Shown piece by piece: positions 40,701 to 55,700 of a stretch of 64,000 nucleotides of DNA. Within the stretch, counting starts at the first letter, position 1, and every line of letters starts with the position of its first letter. The stretch is from Pyxicephalus adspersus (lineage: Eukaryota > Chordata > Amphibia > Anura > Pyxicephalidae). The notes under the pieces are model-generated. The model made no database searches. It was not told where the DNA came from and worked only from the letters and a program-made list of their open reading frames with translations. The stretch spans positions 130,820,018-130,884,017 of the forward strand of contig NC_092859.1 of assembly GCF_032062135.1 (NCBI RefSeq), given 5' to 3'. The position numbers were made by a program, and so were the translations under genes.

Positions 40701-43700
40701 ATATCTATGTATCGGCTTCAAAAATTCGCAAGTAATAATCTGCAGCATTGCAGAATTCTGTTTGAAACAGATAACGATTCATTATTCATTCAGGAACACG
40801 GCTAAGATCACAGTCCTAATATGTACTGTACTGTACTACATCAAAAGTTCCTGCAAAGGCAAGTGGAATAAGTATCCTGTTTATCGTCCTTTGGAGTCCT
40901 GTTTGCTTTCACAGTTAGGGCATTTTCCCCTCTTTCCACAGTGACTGCTGCTCTGTCTGTACAGAAACTTTATGAATGGCACCATTAACCCCTGTAAGCC
41001 TCGGCTGTGTTTACAGATTGGCAAATATGCAACCAGTTTATTTACAGCATGGGATCTTAGAGTTTTAGGTTTCGGATTTTCACAGCTAAGCAGTTGTTGA
41101 TGTGATAGTGATAGGTGAGGTTTGGGAAGTCTTTGGGAGAAACACACTGTGCTTCTTTTTACTGCAAGCTGTACGTTCCAGCACCCCTCCATGTTGGGTG
41201 ACTGCTCTATTCTGTGTGATGGCATCTAGGCAGTGGTACGTATGGCATTGAAATAACCACTGGAGTACTAAGAAGCCTTTTATGTTCAGTGAGAGATAAA
41301 AACAGTACAATATATCATCATCATTTATTTAAACTGATTACTGAAAATCCAGTTTAATGAGGTATAATGGTCAAAACAGCCTTTCTCTTTAAAACAGGAA
41401 CACAGTAATTGCCTTTATTCTATATTTTATGCTAAACAAGTAGAATGCTGTACTGTTTCATCAATTTGTGCATAAAGTTTTGAGTCTGAGTGATATCCTT
41501 TGTTGGATAACTTATTATTAATAAAAGCCTTAGAAAAATGGTAGGATTCTGTGTTATATTGTCTGGCAAAGAACATGAAGGCATCTGACAGGATCGTGAC
41601 GTGTAGAGGTGGATGAACTTTCTTCAGAGTGACAGCATTAAATAGCATAGCATGCCTTTATTAAATTCCATCATTATCTCTCTTGTCTGGGATTACGCAT
41701 AAAACTGTGCCAATATGTTTCCCATTGACACACTATCAAAGAATTTGATTTGGGCACAAGAGCACAAGTGAGGGTGCCAGTACATTCAAAGCCTTCTGCT
41801 GTGAGCATGACACTTTAATTTTTACCAGTGGATTCCAAACTGCTTTGTAACAGGGGCCTTAAAATATAACCTTGTTTAATATTTCCACTGCCAAGCAACC
41901 ACCCAGGAGAAGAAAGAAGTGATATTTACAATGTTTTCAGGTTTGTGTAATAGCTGTGTCTACAAAATTAAGAGATAGAGCAGAGCTTTGGATGTGATCC
42001 CTGCCAGCTATTTGAGAACAGGCATTTGCCGGGTTCAAGTAAACCAGTTTAATGTCTTCTTACCTTCACAGATGAGTAGCTTGTCGTTGTAGAAAAATCC
42101 CATTGGGCATTCACATCTGAAGCTTCCCACCATGTTTATGCAAACACCATTCTCACAAACTCCAGGTATTTCTCTGCATTCATCGATATCTGAGGGACAC
42201 AACAGGACACGTTATCTCTAGCACTGTACACTAAGCAATTTATATATAGTGAAGTCCATGCTAAACTTACCGACTGGTAGTCCAGTGTAAATATCAATGA
42301 CAAAACCGGGTCGAGCACTTCCACAAAGTCCAGCAAAGTCATCTGAAAAAAATACAGTACCTTTCATGTTATTAGAAGACATCATTGACTACATCTTTTA
42401 AACAAACATTTGAATACCAATCAAACCACCTAGTCCACTGTTTCAGGTCTTTTGGTATACAGCATACCAGTGGCTTCAATAGTAGAAGCTCTGTCCTGCA
42501 TTGGATGACCAATGGTCCTGGGATCTACAGTTGTACCATAAATTATTGACTTCAACAACATACTACCGTCAAAGCAAAATATAGGCATTGAAAGAAAGTA
42601 ATCAGTGATCTACCAATATTATCCAGTAAAAATTTCAACTGTGTAAAAAAAATTCACTTAGTTGACCCTTGTGATCCATTGCAGCAAGGTGTTCACAGAC
42701 AGTCTAATAGGGTCAGTAGGAATAATGTATAACTCCAATCACACTAAGGACTCTATTTATAAATCAGGCATTTCCTCAAATGCTCCGTGGTGGACAAACC
42801 ACTAGGTGCATATGTTAGAATGGCAGTATGTGATTCTACTTCAGGTAATGTTTGAGGGAATGTCAGATTCCCTGCTTTATAAATAAACCCCTAAAACTTG
42901 CAAGAAAGATGTGAATGCAATTGATAAAAGTGAGACACTGCTTAGTACTTCAGTTTGTTTTCACCTGGCAACATGAGCAAAGAGTCCACAGGACGTGTGT
43001 TAATGAATTGCGCCCATACATCACAAACAGAGGTTTATAAGCAATCTGGGTATTCACAAAAGGGGCAAGGAAATTGACTCACTAGAGCTATGTCTGCATG
43101 ATAAATTGAAGTACCGAGAAGGTGCTTTGTACACCTTGTAGATGCATTTAAGTTATATTTTTAACTTTTACACATTTTTCTGTATGTAAGTGGTAGCAGA
43201 AACCCTGTGTTTCCAGCAGCTCCAGTGGGTGCATCACCAGATTAAATACAAAAAGGTCTAGGCTAGCCTAGTGCAAAATACTGAAACACTAAAGTAGACT
43301 AAGTTCGGGTAAGCTCCTTGTATGGAAGGTGCAAGGTTTTCCTTTTTGGTTGATCTTGTTATACCATTAAAGAAAATCTGTAATAAGGGATAATTATAGC
43401 CTTCCATTGTTGCCCTCCTGAAGAAAATGCTAGTTGTCTGTTGTTAAGTCACATTAGAGGAAAAGTCCTGGTCTGCATGGTTGTATTCATTAACCCATGT
43501 TTTACCTTTGTTTTAAAGCAAAAATGTTAAATATGATTTGGAGATTATGGCCTTTGTAAAACCCAACAAATGGTTTTGGCAATGCCCCAAACCATCCTCC
43601 TGACACTGACAAATATCTTTTAAAAAATCTTCTTTTTCCTATTTCATTTATTTGTATTTTATTGCCCACCAACTGTATCTAACTTTATATAATCAGAAGA

Positions 43701-46700
43701 CATTACTAAAGTTGCATCATGCTCACCAGTGCTTGGTAATGGACATTCTTCACAGGGTCGATTCCATGCACGCCCAATATTGTAAGAACAGCAACACATT
43801 TTTTTTGTCATGTTGTAAAGTAACTCTCCATCACAAGTCTGATTGTCAGCATTATAATTTCTGAAGCACAAGCTCCTTCTCATGTCTAAAAATACAAACA
43901 ATGAACAAAAAAAACTATAACTTTATGTACTTTGCACACACTTTATCATCCAAATAAAAATAGGTTGCAAGGACTAAAACAAGGCATGACAACCAGCATT
44001 AGGGTAAAATATTTTCTCACCTGAAATAGCAGAAAATTGAACTACACTGGAAAGGGCAATCCTTTCTAAAACAAGATGTGTCATTTTAATTCCTCCTTTT
44101 GTACATTTTATTGCTGTGAAGGTGTGAGCACTTAATGCTGGTTGAGAAATGTAATCCTAATAAAGCTTGTCTCTATTTATATTCCTAGTTTTACATATTC
44201 TTGGATGTACTTTCATAACTGTTTATAGATCTGGCAAACCACAATCTGTTATTTCAACAAATCTGTGGATACGAATGTAAATGGAATCAACTGCTGCGTA
44301 AATCGTTTGTCTGCAATGCCTAGGCAAAGGGTCTGTCATTCTGTTTTAAACTAGATTCTAGGGAATAAAGAGCAGCCAAAATCTTGCAAAAAGATGGGTT
44401 GGCAATAGACTGGAGGGTTTTCTTATTTGTTTTTGCCTGGCCTGCATGTTTTTTTACAGTTACATACTACTAATTTGTAGTAGTTTGTAAATGGGGAAAG
44501 GGCTTTGATTATTATTTGAGCAGACCTTTCATTTTACTGCGATGTGCATCTAATTTTACTTTTCCCAGTCAACAGCTCAAAGTATATAGAACAACAGAGC
44601 CACTGTTATCTCAAAACTGCCAAAAAAATGATGTCTTTGCATCTGAAATATATCCAATACTAGCCAACCCGTGGTCTGTAGGTCCATAGTACTATGCCAG
44701 TTATGTCTTTTCTGTTTTTTACTAAAATGTCAATGTCACATTACCTGTACAATTGCCTCCACTTCTATCCAGCTCGTATCCTATGGCACAATCACATCTA
44801 AAGAGACCTGGGAGATTCTTGCAGGTGCCAAAGACACAGATGTTGGGCAATGCACATTCATCGATATCTGTAGATAAAATATTTCTTTATTAATATATAA
44901 TATATAGAAGCATAAAAATGAACATCAGAATTACTTTCATATTCAACTAATATTACAATAGTTCAACTACAGTGGCACCTCGGTATAAGTCCACTTTGGA
45001 ATAAGTCCAACTTGGTATAAGTCCTGTTTGGACACCAAAAATTTTGCCTGGTATAAATACCTTTGCTTGGTATACAACCTTTGTGCTAGAACTTGTTTGG
45101 GTCAAAATGAGTCATAACACCGTGCGCTACCATTATTTACCTCCCTCGAGACAAAGCCACGACTGCCCACGAGTAGCCAGTTGCTACCATTCAGTGAACA
45201 ACCCGCGCTATAACTCTCTGTGAATTACATACCAACTCCTCCTCCTCCTTAGCACCATTCTAGTAGGCACTCAACTCTTTTCAGTAAAGTAAGGTAAAGA
45301 GAGGTTAAATTTTCATTTATTTCATCTAATTGCTTTTATATTTATGTATTTTAGTATTAAGCAGTGTTTAAATTAATTCATACAGTCCCATCAATGTATA
45401 ATATGCCAATAACAATAGGATTTTTTTTTCATGGGAATGGATTAATAATTTTCCTTTTATTTCTTATGGGAAAAATTTGTTTGGTATAAGTCCTGTTTGG
45501 TATAAGTCCAAGGATCTGGAACAAATTAAGGACTTATACCAAGGTACTACTGTATATAATATTGTATGATTCAACTAAACAATTGATCATGCTCCGTATT
45601 CATTCTACTAGTGCAAGATGATGTATAGATAGTTACCAGATAAACAAACTGACTATCATTTATGCATTACTTTTGTCAAAATTAGTTGAGTTTAAAAAAT
45701 ATTTTAGCTAAAACACCATTTATAGTTTTGACTAGTGGGGAGAAGGTAAGGAAAAGAACCCCATTCAGTTATGTAACTCTTCTGGAGAGATTCTCCCTCT
45801 ATATAAGCCATGGTTATCAATATTAAAAATATATTTTATATAAAATTTACCGTTGGCACTAGAATAGGAGAGCTGAGGGTAACATTAGGTTCAGATGGTT
45901 GTTTAGAAAACAAAGGATGGGCACCAAAAATTGTTTTATTTACATCTATGGTGTTTTTGTTTGTGTTTTTTTCAGTGTTCCTAATTCATAGTAGCAGTTG
46001 TTTTTGCCACAGGTATCTCTACCACTGGAATTTCCCTTTTTCAAGGGTTTTGAGGGTGCTTCCATTGACTTTAATTATCACGATGGCACTTGTGCCAAAT
46101 GAGAAAAATATGCTATGCTAAATAGGGACAGCCATGCCTCCTTGGAATCCTTTTTTAAACCAATGCAAGATAAATATTTTTGTAGGCATCTGTTGGAACA
46201 ATCCCTGAATCTTCTAATGGGCAAGGTTCTAATGTGCATTTCTGTTCTGGTAACAACAATCCAAATAAGGAATTTCTCTCAATTGGTAGAGATTTTCTAA
46301 CCTCCCTCACTGGGATAGGAAAGGAAAGGGAAAGTGAAGCCTAATCACTCCAAAAAACAACCTTACATGCGTTGTAAACATGCTTTGGTTATACCTACAC
46401 TTTAAAAACAGATCTTAACTACACAATAATTTAACATAAAGATCACTTATCCACAGGAACATAAGCAATTTCTAATGAGGACTATTAACCAAACACATAT
46501 GTTTCTCATATTGCTAGTTTATTACATTTCTGTGCCTAATAGAGATTTGCATGCTGTACCTTCACATGTTTTTCCATCGGCGCCTGGTAAGAATCCCATA
46601 TCGCAGTCACAACGGTATTCACCAGGAGTGTTGAGGCATTGACCATTCCCACACAGATTTACATTCTCAGTACACTCATCAATATCTGTTGAGGAAAGCA

Positions 46701-49700
46701 GATGGTTTTAGTAAAGTCTTTTTTTAACTTTCCTTTTAGAATATGATTTAAGTTCTGGCACAATTTGAACTTCATATTTCTCCCATTCTCAATTAATTTT
46801 TAATGCTACCGCTAATCTCTGTTAGTGACCCCACCAAAAAGATGGCAGCTACCATGAAAATTAAGTAATGAAAAAGTGCTTTGAAAAGATGTCTTAATCT
46901 CAGTCCAGACTTAAAAGTCATGAAACCAAAATCCAAGTCCTAGAAATATGCAAATTATGTATTACTGTGTCAACCTTTTAATTACTGAATTACCTTTCCC
47001 ATTGTTTTTTTTAGTAAATGTGCCAGAAATCTAAATGGCTCCATTTAAGATTATACAGCCAAATAGCTTTAAAATGTTACCCTATTTGCATCTGGTTTAA
47101 TATTTTCTGAAGTTTTTGCTGTGTTATAGGTGCCTTATCCAAATACTCACTTTCTGGCATGAAAAGTATAAGGCACTCCCATGTGGTTATACCATCCCCC
47201 TCATAAAATGATGTTTGATGAAGGGTTTTCTTCGACTCATCAGTGCACAAAAAAAAAATGCTGACACCTAAATAAATGGCAACCAGACAGGGATCCCTAT
47301 ACAGAGTTAACATTAATATATTTAGCAATTCTCTTACATGATATAGGTTTTCCACACCTTTATGTTTGGTACATGTGCACTATATCAGGGCCTTATTGTT
47401 TTCCAGTGCCAATTCTCAATTCTTTTTCTGAGCCCTACTACAGTGCAGAAGATTTCAAATGCTGATTTAGGCAACATTCAACCTAAACTAATTTCACCTG
47501 GCCGTGCAGGTTAACTTTAATGGTGCCGGCACAGCTGCTTTGAAATACCTTTCCTTGGATCTCCTACTCAGAATATGTAACTTATTCTTCTTCTTCACAC
47601 AACAGAGTGGATTTCATTTATTAATCAGTAGAATGCTGAAGTGGAATCCATGGTGAAAATTCTTTCCTATAAAGACATACCTGTACAAACAAAGCCATCT
47701 CCAGAGTATCCTTCTTTGCACAGACATCTATATGATCCCATGGTGTTTTTACAGTCTGCATTTGGACTACATAAATGTGTTCCATTTGAACATTCATCAA
47801 GATCTGCAAGAGTGACAATAACACATGTCATATAGTTTTTTGTAAACATTTATAGCAATCATAGGAAGACAGCAATACATAATAAGTGATGCCACAGGAA
47901 TGTAAACACTATCTCTATATTATAAAAATCATGTTTTAGAAATGGTAAAGTAAACTTGTAAAGTACATCTTTGATACTTGTCTTAGGTTTATTCTTGAGC
48001 ATACTTAAGTAACAACTATTGGTTGTCTAACCCTAAACTATTTTTGATAAGTTGTTTTGATTATGCACAATGCTGTGGTTAGATGTTAGTGCACCATCTC
48101 AGCACTATAAAAGAACAGTTACTGCTAGGACATATTTGAAACAAGTGTCCACAGTTAAAATCTGGCTTATTAGGACATTTGTGCTTTGTTAAGTTATTTT
48201 TCATATTAATGTGGTATGGGCGACCCATTCATTTTGATTTGGCTGCCAGTGTTTTCCAACGCAGGTTTTACCTGACCAGCATTTTACAATGCAGTGCAAT
48301 GTTGTGTGCTGTGTACTGCTGTACATGTGCGTAATGGTGCACTGGCAAGATGCTTTGGGGTGCCATTCAAAATGACCATCACTGCAATGCATCAGAAATG
48401 GTTACCATAAGTTACAGTAATGTGTGGTTTACTGTGGGTTACCACAAATCCTTAGTCTGAATAAAGAAATAAATATCTTTTAAATGAAAACAAGACAAGG
48501 ATGTTCATTTAGTGAATTGTTCTTGCCATATGGGTCTTTCCAAATAATAGGAGCAAGCAATGATCTATCAGAGGCTAGCTGCCAACAAATACCAGAAAGT
48601 ATACATTAAGAACTTCTGGAGAACCACCAATTATCTAAATATGCTCCTCATAACCACAACATCATGCTACTGCTACTTGCAACCATGTCTTTTATTAGAA
48701 AATACTAACTGTCAGCTTTACTGTTAACAGATGGTCTGTTTCTTTCTACTAGGTAATAATTTCTTCTGCATGTTTTGGTTTTGCATAAAAATCCCACAAG
48801 ATCTAAATACACTATGCTGAACTGTAACACTGTATTATTCACTCAATTTTGGGCAGATGTTATTACGATCAATGTTTAACATCTAATGTGGGTAATCTGA
48901 TTAGTGTTTTACTGATTTGAAATGAAAATAGCCACCTTTCCTCTATCGATATTATGCTATCTGTATTATGGATTCTTTTTGCTGGTATCTAAACTAACCA
49001 ATAAAGGACTACCAGAAATGTTTTGGGGTTTTTTTTCTATAGCAGTCTAGATCTCTTGGCCACTGTCACCCTTACCCTTAAGTATTTTATTATATTTTAA
49101 ACTTTACAAGAATAGGTGAACAGCTGGACAAGCCCGTAGTAAAAGTGAAGAGTATGTACCAGCACAGAGCTCCACTACAGTAATGTACAATTATCGGGCT
49201 AGGTCAACAGAATTCATCAAAACTAGAAGTAGAATATCTGACTTTAGGGGAAAAACTGTACCTGTGCACTTGATGCCATTGCCTACCCATCCAGGATTAC
49301 AGCTACACTTGAAGGCTCCAGGAGTGTTTGTACACGTGGCATGTCTGTCACAATTGTGGGCCCCAATTTCACATTCATTAATATCTGCAAGAATTACCAG
49401 AAGATAAAATGTTTTTGTATGACATTTGTACAACAAGAAGATCAGACACAATGATACAGGTAAATTATATAGAAAAGTCCTGGCAATTACTATCATACCC
49501 ACATCAATATTTCACAATGTCAGATTTCCAGCTGGTTTGAGGCATTCTTTGTTCTGTTAAAACTTGACACTAACACGTTGGATGAAGTCATAAGGAACTT
49601 CCTCAACACATTACAACATTCATTACAGATCTTCCAAAATAAGGATCCCTACCATGACAACCATACTTTTCTCATCCATGTCCTACAGCTGGGGACATAA

Positions 49701-52700
49701 CATTTTACTGGTCTCAAGGTAAACATAAAAAGCCTTGCATCCTGGGGACCAATAAAACTGGGTGGAGGAACATATTGACCTAATTCATACAAGACAAAGG
49801 AATACTCCAATGGGGCTTGTGACAGAAATCTTTGTGGCTTACACAGATGACACAAAGGATGACCTGAATTATAAATCACACATTCTCTGCTACACTAATG
49901 TATCTTTTTTCCAATAAGTCACTGCAATGAATGATAGCCATAGAAATTAAAGATTTAAATATCACTGTTTTAGCAGGGAAATTCTCCTGGGTCATTAAGT
50001 ACGTAAATGCTATCAAGATAACAAACATATTTTTACTACGATTTTGTAACAGAAAACACATTTTTATGCATCATTAAAAGTTCACTGTTGAGGATAAAAT
50101 ATTAAAAAATATATGATTCAGCCAAAGTGATATTCACAAAGAATGCAAAATTCTCCTTACAAAACAGGAAATATTTCTTAGGGAACAGCACATGATACAA
50201 ATGTATCAATACCTCCCTGTTCTCAATTCATGTATAAGTATTAGCACTGTGATTTATTTACCCCAAGTTGACCAGTACCCTATAAACTATTCTTCACCTA
50301 ACATTTCTGTTCTGTTTTTTTTTAATAATCATTTTGTCTGATTATCACAGAGGTATACTTTGCTTTTGTTTTTCCATGTGCAAATATTGACTCCAAACAC
50401 TCCTTTTCAGTAGTAAACCTAAAGCTGCGTACACACCTGCAATTTTTCTCGTTGGAAAGGATCTTTCACGATCCTTTCCAACGAGAAAAGACTGCACGAT
50501 GCATGAACGATGCTGTACATACAGCACCGTTCATGCTCTATGGAGAGGGGAGGGGGAGAGCGACGGAGCGGCACCCTGCTGCGCGCTCTCCCCTTCCCTT
50601 TTATTAGGATCGGTCGTCGTCCATCGTCCATGGATCCGCCAGGACGGTCGTCGGACGATGGGCGACGACCGACTGTACACACGGCAGATTTTCGCCCGAT
50701 AATTGGCCGATACCGATTATCGGGCGAGAAAAATTTGCCGTGTGTACGCAGCTTTACTCTACAAAAGGACCTATTAGTTAACAAATAAAAACTAATAAAC
50801 ACATTGTTATACATATTACCTAAAAATTTATAATATGACATATGACATCTGCAAAAATAATCTATAAACCAATGTTAGCTCTGATGGAATGAGTTCATGA
50901 GTAAGAAAATTTTACTCTTTTGTTCTGAATCTGATTTACTTTGCTCACTGAGGAAATAAAATGATTAATATTATTACGTACAACCTTTAAAAGACAAGCT
51001 ACAACATTTATAACAAAATAAATTTCTGCCAATTATTTCAGAACTACCAGTCCACACCAAATGGAATATTACAAAGAACAACCTCGATCCAAAGTAACAC
51101 TTCGTTTATTTGCTGCATCTCATAGTTAAGGAATGGATTAATATCAAAATTTCACATCAGTTTCCAATAAGAATGTGACCATTTCATGTGATTGTATGTG
51201 TAATTTTAAAGTATTGCACATAAACATACATGAGCAAACAAGAACACAGATTTAGTTAATACAAACTAGAGCAAAGTAGTTATATTCTTCAAGGTAACCA
51301 AAAAAAAGTACAACTAATAGTTTTTATGGGTTGGGATTTAAATAGGTAAAATGACCTGACTCATACTAAAGGGCAGCAGGATATTTCTCTTTCCAAAAAT
51401 TATCCCCAATATTTGGGATAAGTAAATGTGCCCACTGGGGAACTCTATGCAACCGTCAACTATCTGAACAATCTAAGGTCCTATGTATGATAAACATTAA
51501 AAAATGCCAACTCTGATAAAAAATATGTCCAAAAAGAAATTGTTTTAACATTGCATGAGAAACATGTAGTGTACAGATAAATATCTTACGGCTAACACAT
51601 TTCAGCCACACCCGGCCTTAGTCAAAGACACATACCGTGCAATAAAGTGACCACGGTAAAGTACCCCCAGCCCCAGTCTATGCATTAAAACAGATACAAT
51701 TCCTGAAATAGGCATTTATACTTTACATAAAACAAGGACAATAGTTCATAGGCTACCTATTGCCTGTAATAGGTCAAAACACCTAAAAACCTTCAAGTTT
51801 ATTATGTTTATTATTACTATGGTAGGATGCAATCAGACCTAAAAACCATAGCCATATCTAACCTAGGAATAGGTGAAAGCACTGTTTTATGTAATTTGAA
51901 AATCCATGTTGTCTGTATTTTCCAATAGCAACCATCACAGTGGAATTTCTGCTGGGTCATATTTTTTTATATGCAAATTTGGAGCTTTTATGGTATCAGA
52001 GGTTTTGGTATATAAAAGTCATATCTAAAGAGTGTATAAATTACATGTAAAACTGGAATAACCAAAATCAATTGAAATTTAATTTAGAGATGCACTCTAG
52101 CTGATCCTTTGTACTCATGCATGCATCCTGCTTTTCCCACAGAGCTCCAACAGCCTGAGAAATTGATATTTTGCACATTGTCCTGTTTGTGGAATGTGGA
52201 ACGTGTCACATTTATGAAGACTCAAGGAAGGAACTGGGTGAAGATATATTGGGCCCTTTGTAAGAGACCATGGAGTTCAGGGAGATTCCTGTACTCAGTA
52301 GGAAAACAAACATTGCACATATCTTGGCAAGTGAGAGCAAGTAAACTAGGCCAAGTTTCATCTCATAGTCCATGCAGTACTAAGACAAGTCAGTTTAAAG
52401 GAACAGCATAACCAGCTACTCCTATAATGGAAAGCCACTTCCAGAGCCAACAATTTCAAAGATTTTTTTTTACATAAATGTAAGAATCGAAAACTCTATT
52501 TGTTTTTTGTTTGTTTTTTAATGTAACCTTCAAAAAAGGATGGCACACAATCTACAGGGAGTTAACAAATCTCAAACTCTCATCCCAAGACAGCACATAC
52601 AGAGAATTAGGCCATGCTGGAAATCACCAACTAAATAAAGCATTTTAAAAGTAGCAAACTATTCTCTTTGAAGAAATACATTTAGAAGAAATAGAGTTTC

Positions 52701-55700
52701 TTCAGATCTACCTGGGAACCCAACATAGTTAGCATAAAATATTAGGTATATACATTTTATGCACCACTAAACATATTTTTCTGATGGGTAATACTGGTCA
52801 AAATACAATTGAGAGCCTCAAGAGTCAACTTGGAGGAAATCCATGACCTGCCTCACTTAGTTTGGATTTGCCATCTGCTTGAAAACTCATGAGACCTTAA
52901 ACTTATTTCTATATATCAGTACTCTACCCAACTGACTCACTCTTAATGGCTTATATTAGTTGTGGTAATTTTACCAGAGCAGCTACACAATCCCTTCCGG
53001 CAAATAACAACTGACCTGCTGGCTTTTAAACAATTCACAATACTCACTACCTCCATCTCATCAGGATCAATGAAAGATTGGAGCAGGGGTCTAAACTTCG
53101 GGAGATCTCTCCTCAGTCCTGTTGCTATCATATCTTTACATATTCGCTAGGGTGCTTTTGAAGTTCCTGTCCATCATTACCTGAACCTCTTAGCAGTAAC
53201 TTTGGGATCAAGGGATGGGGGAATAGATAAACACATGGATAACAACACAAAATCAGTTCACAGAATATGTCCAGTTTATCCTTGATGTAGTGATGTGTGG
53301 TTTAGTTTGGACTGTAAAAGGATGTTTATTACAACTGATCCAAATTCATACTTCCCAGAGAAAATTTTTATTCATGCTAAAATTGGCACAGCAAGTAAGT
53401 TTTAGATTGATCTCCTTCCTGTCAGTTACCCAAGTATAAACTCCCTGAGAACAATTTATTTGAAGGGAATTCAACTGAGCGTAAAGTTTGTAAGTCAGCA
53501 AAGAAAAACAAATGATATGTTAAATCTTTAAATGAACACATACAACAGTTTACAACCATCATTTCCTAAACAACAACAAAGTGTTTACATGGTTGCATTT
53601 TGTGTCATATCTAAAAGGTATACACATACAGGTACCCAACTAATAGTGAATAAATATTTTTTTTTTTGTATAAGACATACAAAGTACAGCCATCAATGAC
53701 TTGACTTAGGGAATGGTAAAGCATATATACCCACTGTTGGTTGGTTACTTTTATACGTACAACCATCAAGTTTCACCACCAATGAGTACCCTAACTGTAC
53801 ACCTTTATTTTGTTATCTAATTATATAATGGAGCAGCTGGTCTATCTGAATATCTTTGTTCCTGCCCCAAAGACAGTACAAGAATTAGCTGATCATATAA
53901 ATGTAGATGACTTATAAGTAAGGAAAATATTCTTGCTTTTTTCCTTGCTTAGTGATGACCATTAATTTCTACGGTCTACAGTACTCCAACTGTTGACTGT
54001 ATGAAAGTGCTTCCTGAAAGAAGACCTTGTTATGTGTATCCTGAAAGGTTGCTTCAGGCAATTATCTGGGGAGCAGTGGTAATTAGGTACTATCCCAGCC
54101 ATTTATATCACTTTATGTGTATTTATTTTAAGATTAAATAATTAATTGGAACTTCAAATAAACTGAGGTTAAGGCACTAAAGCAACATTTTGCCTGTGTT
54201 GGTTTTATAAAAATAGAATACAGTAATGTTCCTTATTTTAACTTTATATAGTGAATAATTACCTGCAATGTAAGAATTTAGGTACAAACAGAATTTAATG
54301 ACCAAAGATGTAAAGTTTTATGTTTGTAAAGGTTGTCCCAGACTAAAACACATGGAATCGTGGAAATTGTAAGACCTAAACAATACATCAACTTCATAAA
54401 CCAACCATGAAATGTATCAATCCTCTGTTAAATATAATGATAAATGACATGATCGGTACAATGAGATGAAACACAGTCATTTCCTAAGCTGTTTATTTAT
54501 TATATTTTAGTATTATTATTTTACTTTTAACTTTACTATAGAGTATTCTTGTTGATAATTACAAGCAAAGGGAGTACAGCACAGCCAGTGAGCTTAAGTC
54601 TGTATGAACTCGATTTACATTCTACTCAGAAGGCTAAAACCATCTGTGTGGGATGGGAATGTGCAGCATAATAATGGGTGGATACTAAAAGCGATTAGGG
54701 AAATATAACATGTTTACTTGTTACAATGGAAACAATCCACAATGACAAGGGAGTTGAAATATTTAGCCAAGTTGTAATGAAGCTCAAAGGACATATCAGT
54801 AAGCTTCAAGGCATCATTTGTAACATCTTTACGTTCCAGCTTACTTAAAGGTCCATTTAACGTTTTTTTTTTTATCAGTAAATTATAAACAATAACTACT
54901 GCAGATTTTGCTGGAACAAACCAACAACATGACTCTTGGAAAAACAAACTCCACCCAAACCTATTAAATGTTTTGGATTGGAATCATTTTATAAAAGGTT
55001 TTTTAAAGCAACAAAACATACTTCATGCTCCATTTTAATCACCACCCCTCCACAATAAGAAAAACTGTCCTTTTTATTATTTCTTGTAGTGCAGCAGAAG
55101 AGTGGCAGAAGAGAAGAGGACAATTTGGCAGGACTTTGAATGATGGATAAGCATACGGTAAATTTTGCTGGATAAGCATATGGTAAAGAACCTATGTTTA
55201 ATGATTTTTTTTTAGGGGGTGGCTATACTTTAACGTTCAGGGAGACAACAAAAAATATCAGTGGGTAAGCATGGAATGGCCCATAGGCAATGCAAACTTC
55301 CCTTAAAAGTGCTATGAATGCCAGGGCACCAAGTTTTCTTTATCTCTCCACCAAGTTGCATGAATTGAAGGCTCAGGACACCTTACTGCTGTAATTACTG
55401 AGTAATTCAATTTTACTCATTTCTAACCAGTTGGCTAATGGACTCTAATGTAGAGTCAATATTTGTATTTTAAACAAAACAAAAGTAGTGTATATACATA
55501 AATACACACATGATAATGTATAAACATAAAGATATACAAATGTTTAAAGAGGTTAGATGAGACTCTTTTCTCTAGTTTGAAAAAAGCATCTAAAAGCAAT
55601 GGAAGGCTGTGATAATTTTAATTTCTGAATTTTTAAAATTTAGAACTCGTCAATGACTTTGTTTTGGTACGTATGTGATAAGCAGTACTGTTTTAACTAA

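Noticed and set aside
43990..44060. Possible remnant exon with donor-like gtgaga near 44020
   Set aside because: The adjoining minus-strand sequence lacks the cysteine pattern and has stops in the relevant frames; no acceptor-bounded cbEGF or TB domain can be made.
50345..50841. Overlapping open frames including one of 140 codons
   Set aside because: Same explanation as the copy at 38 kb: second copy of the inverted-repeat element, with frames on both strands.
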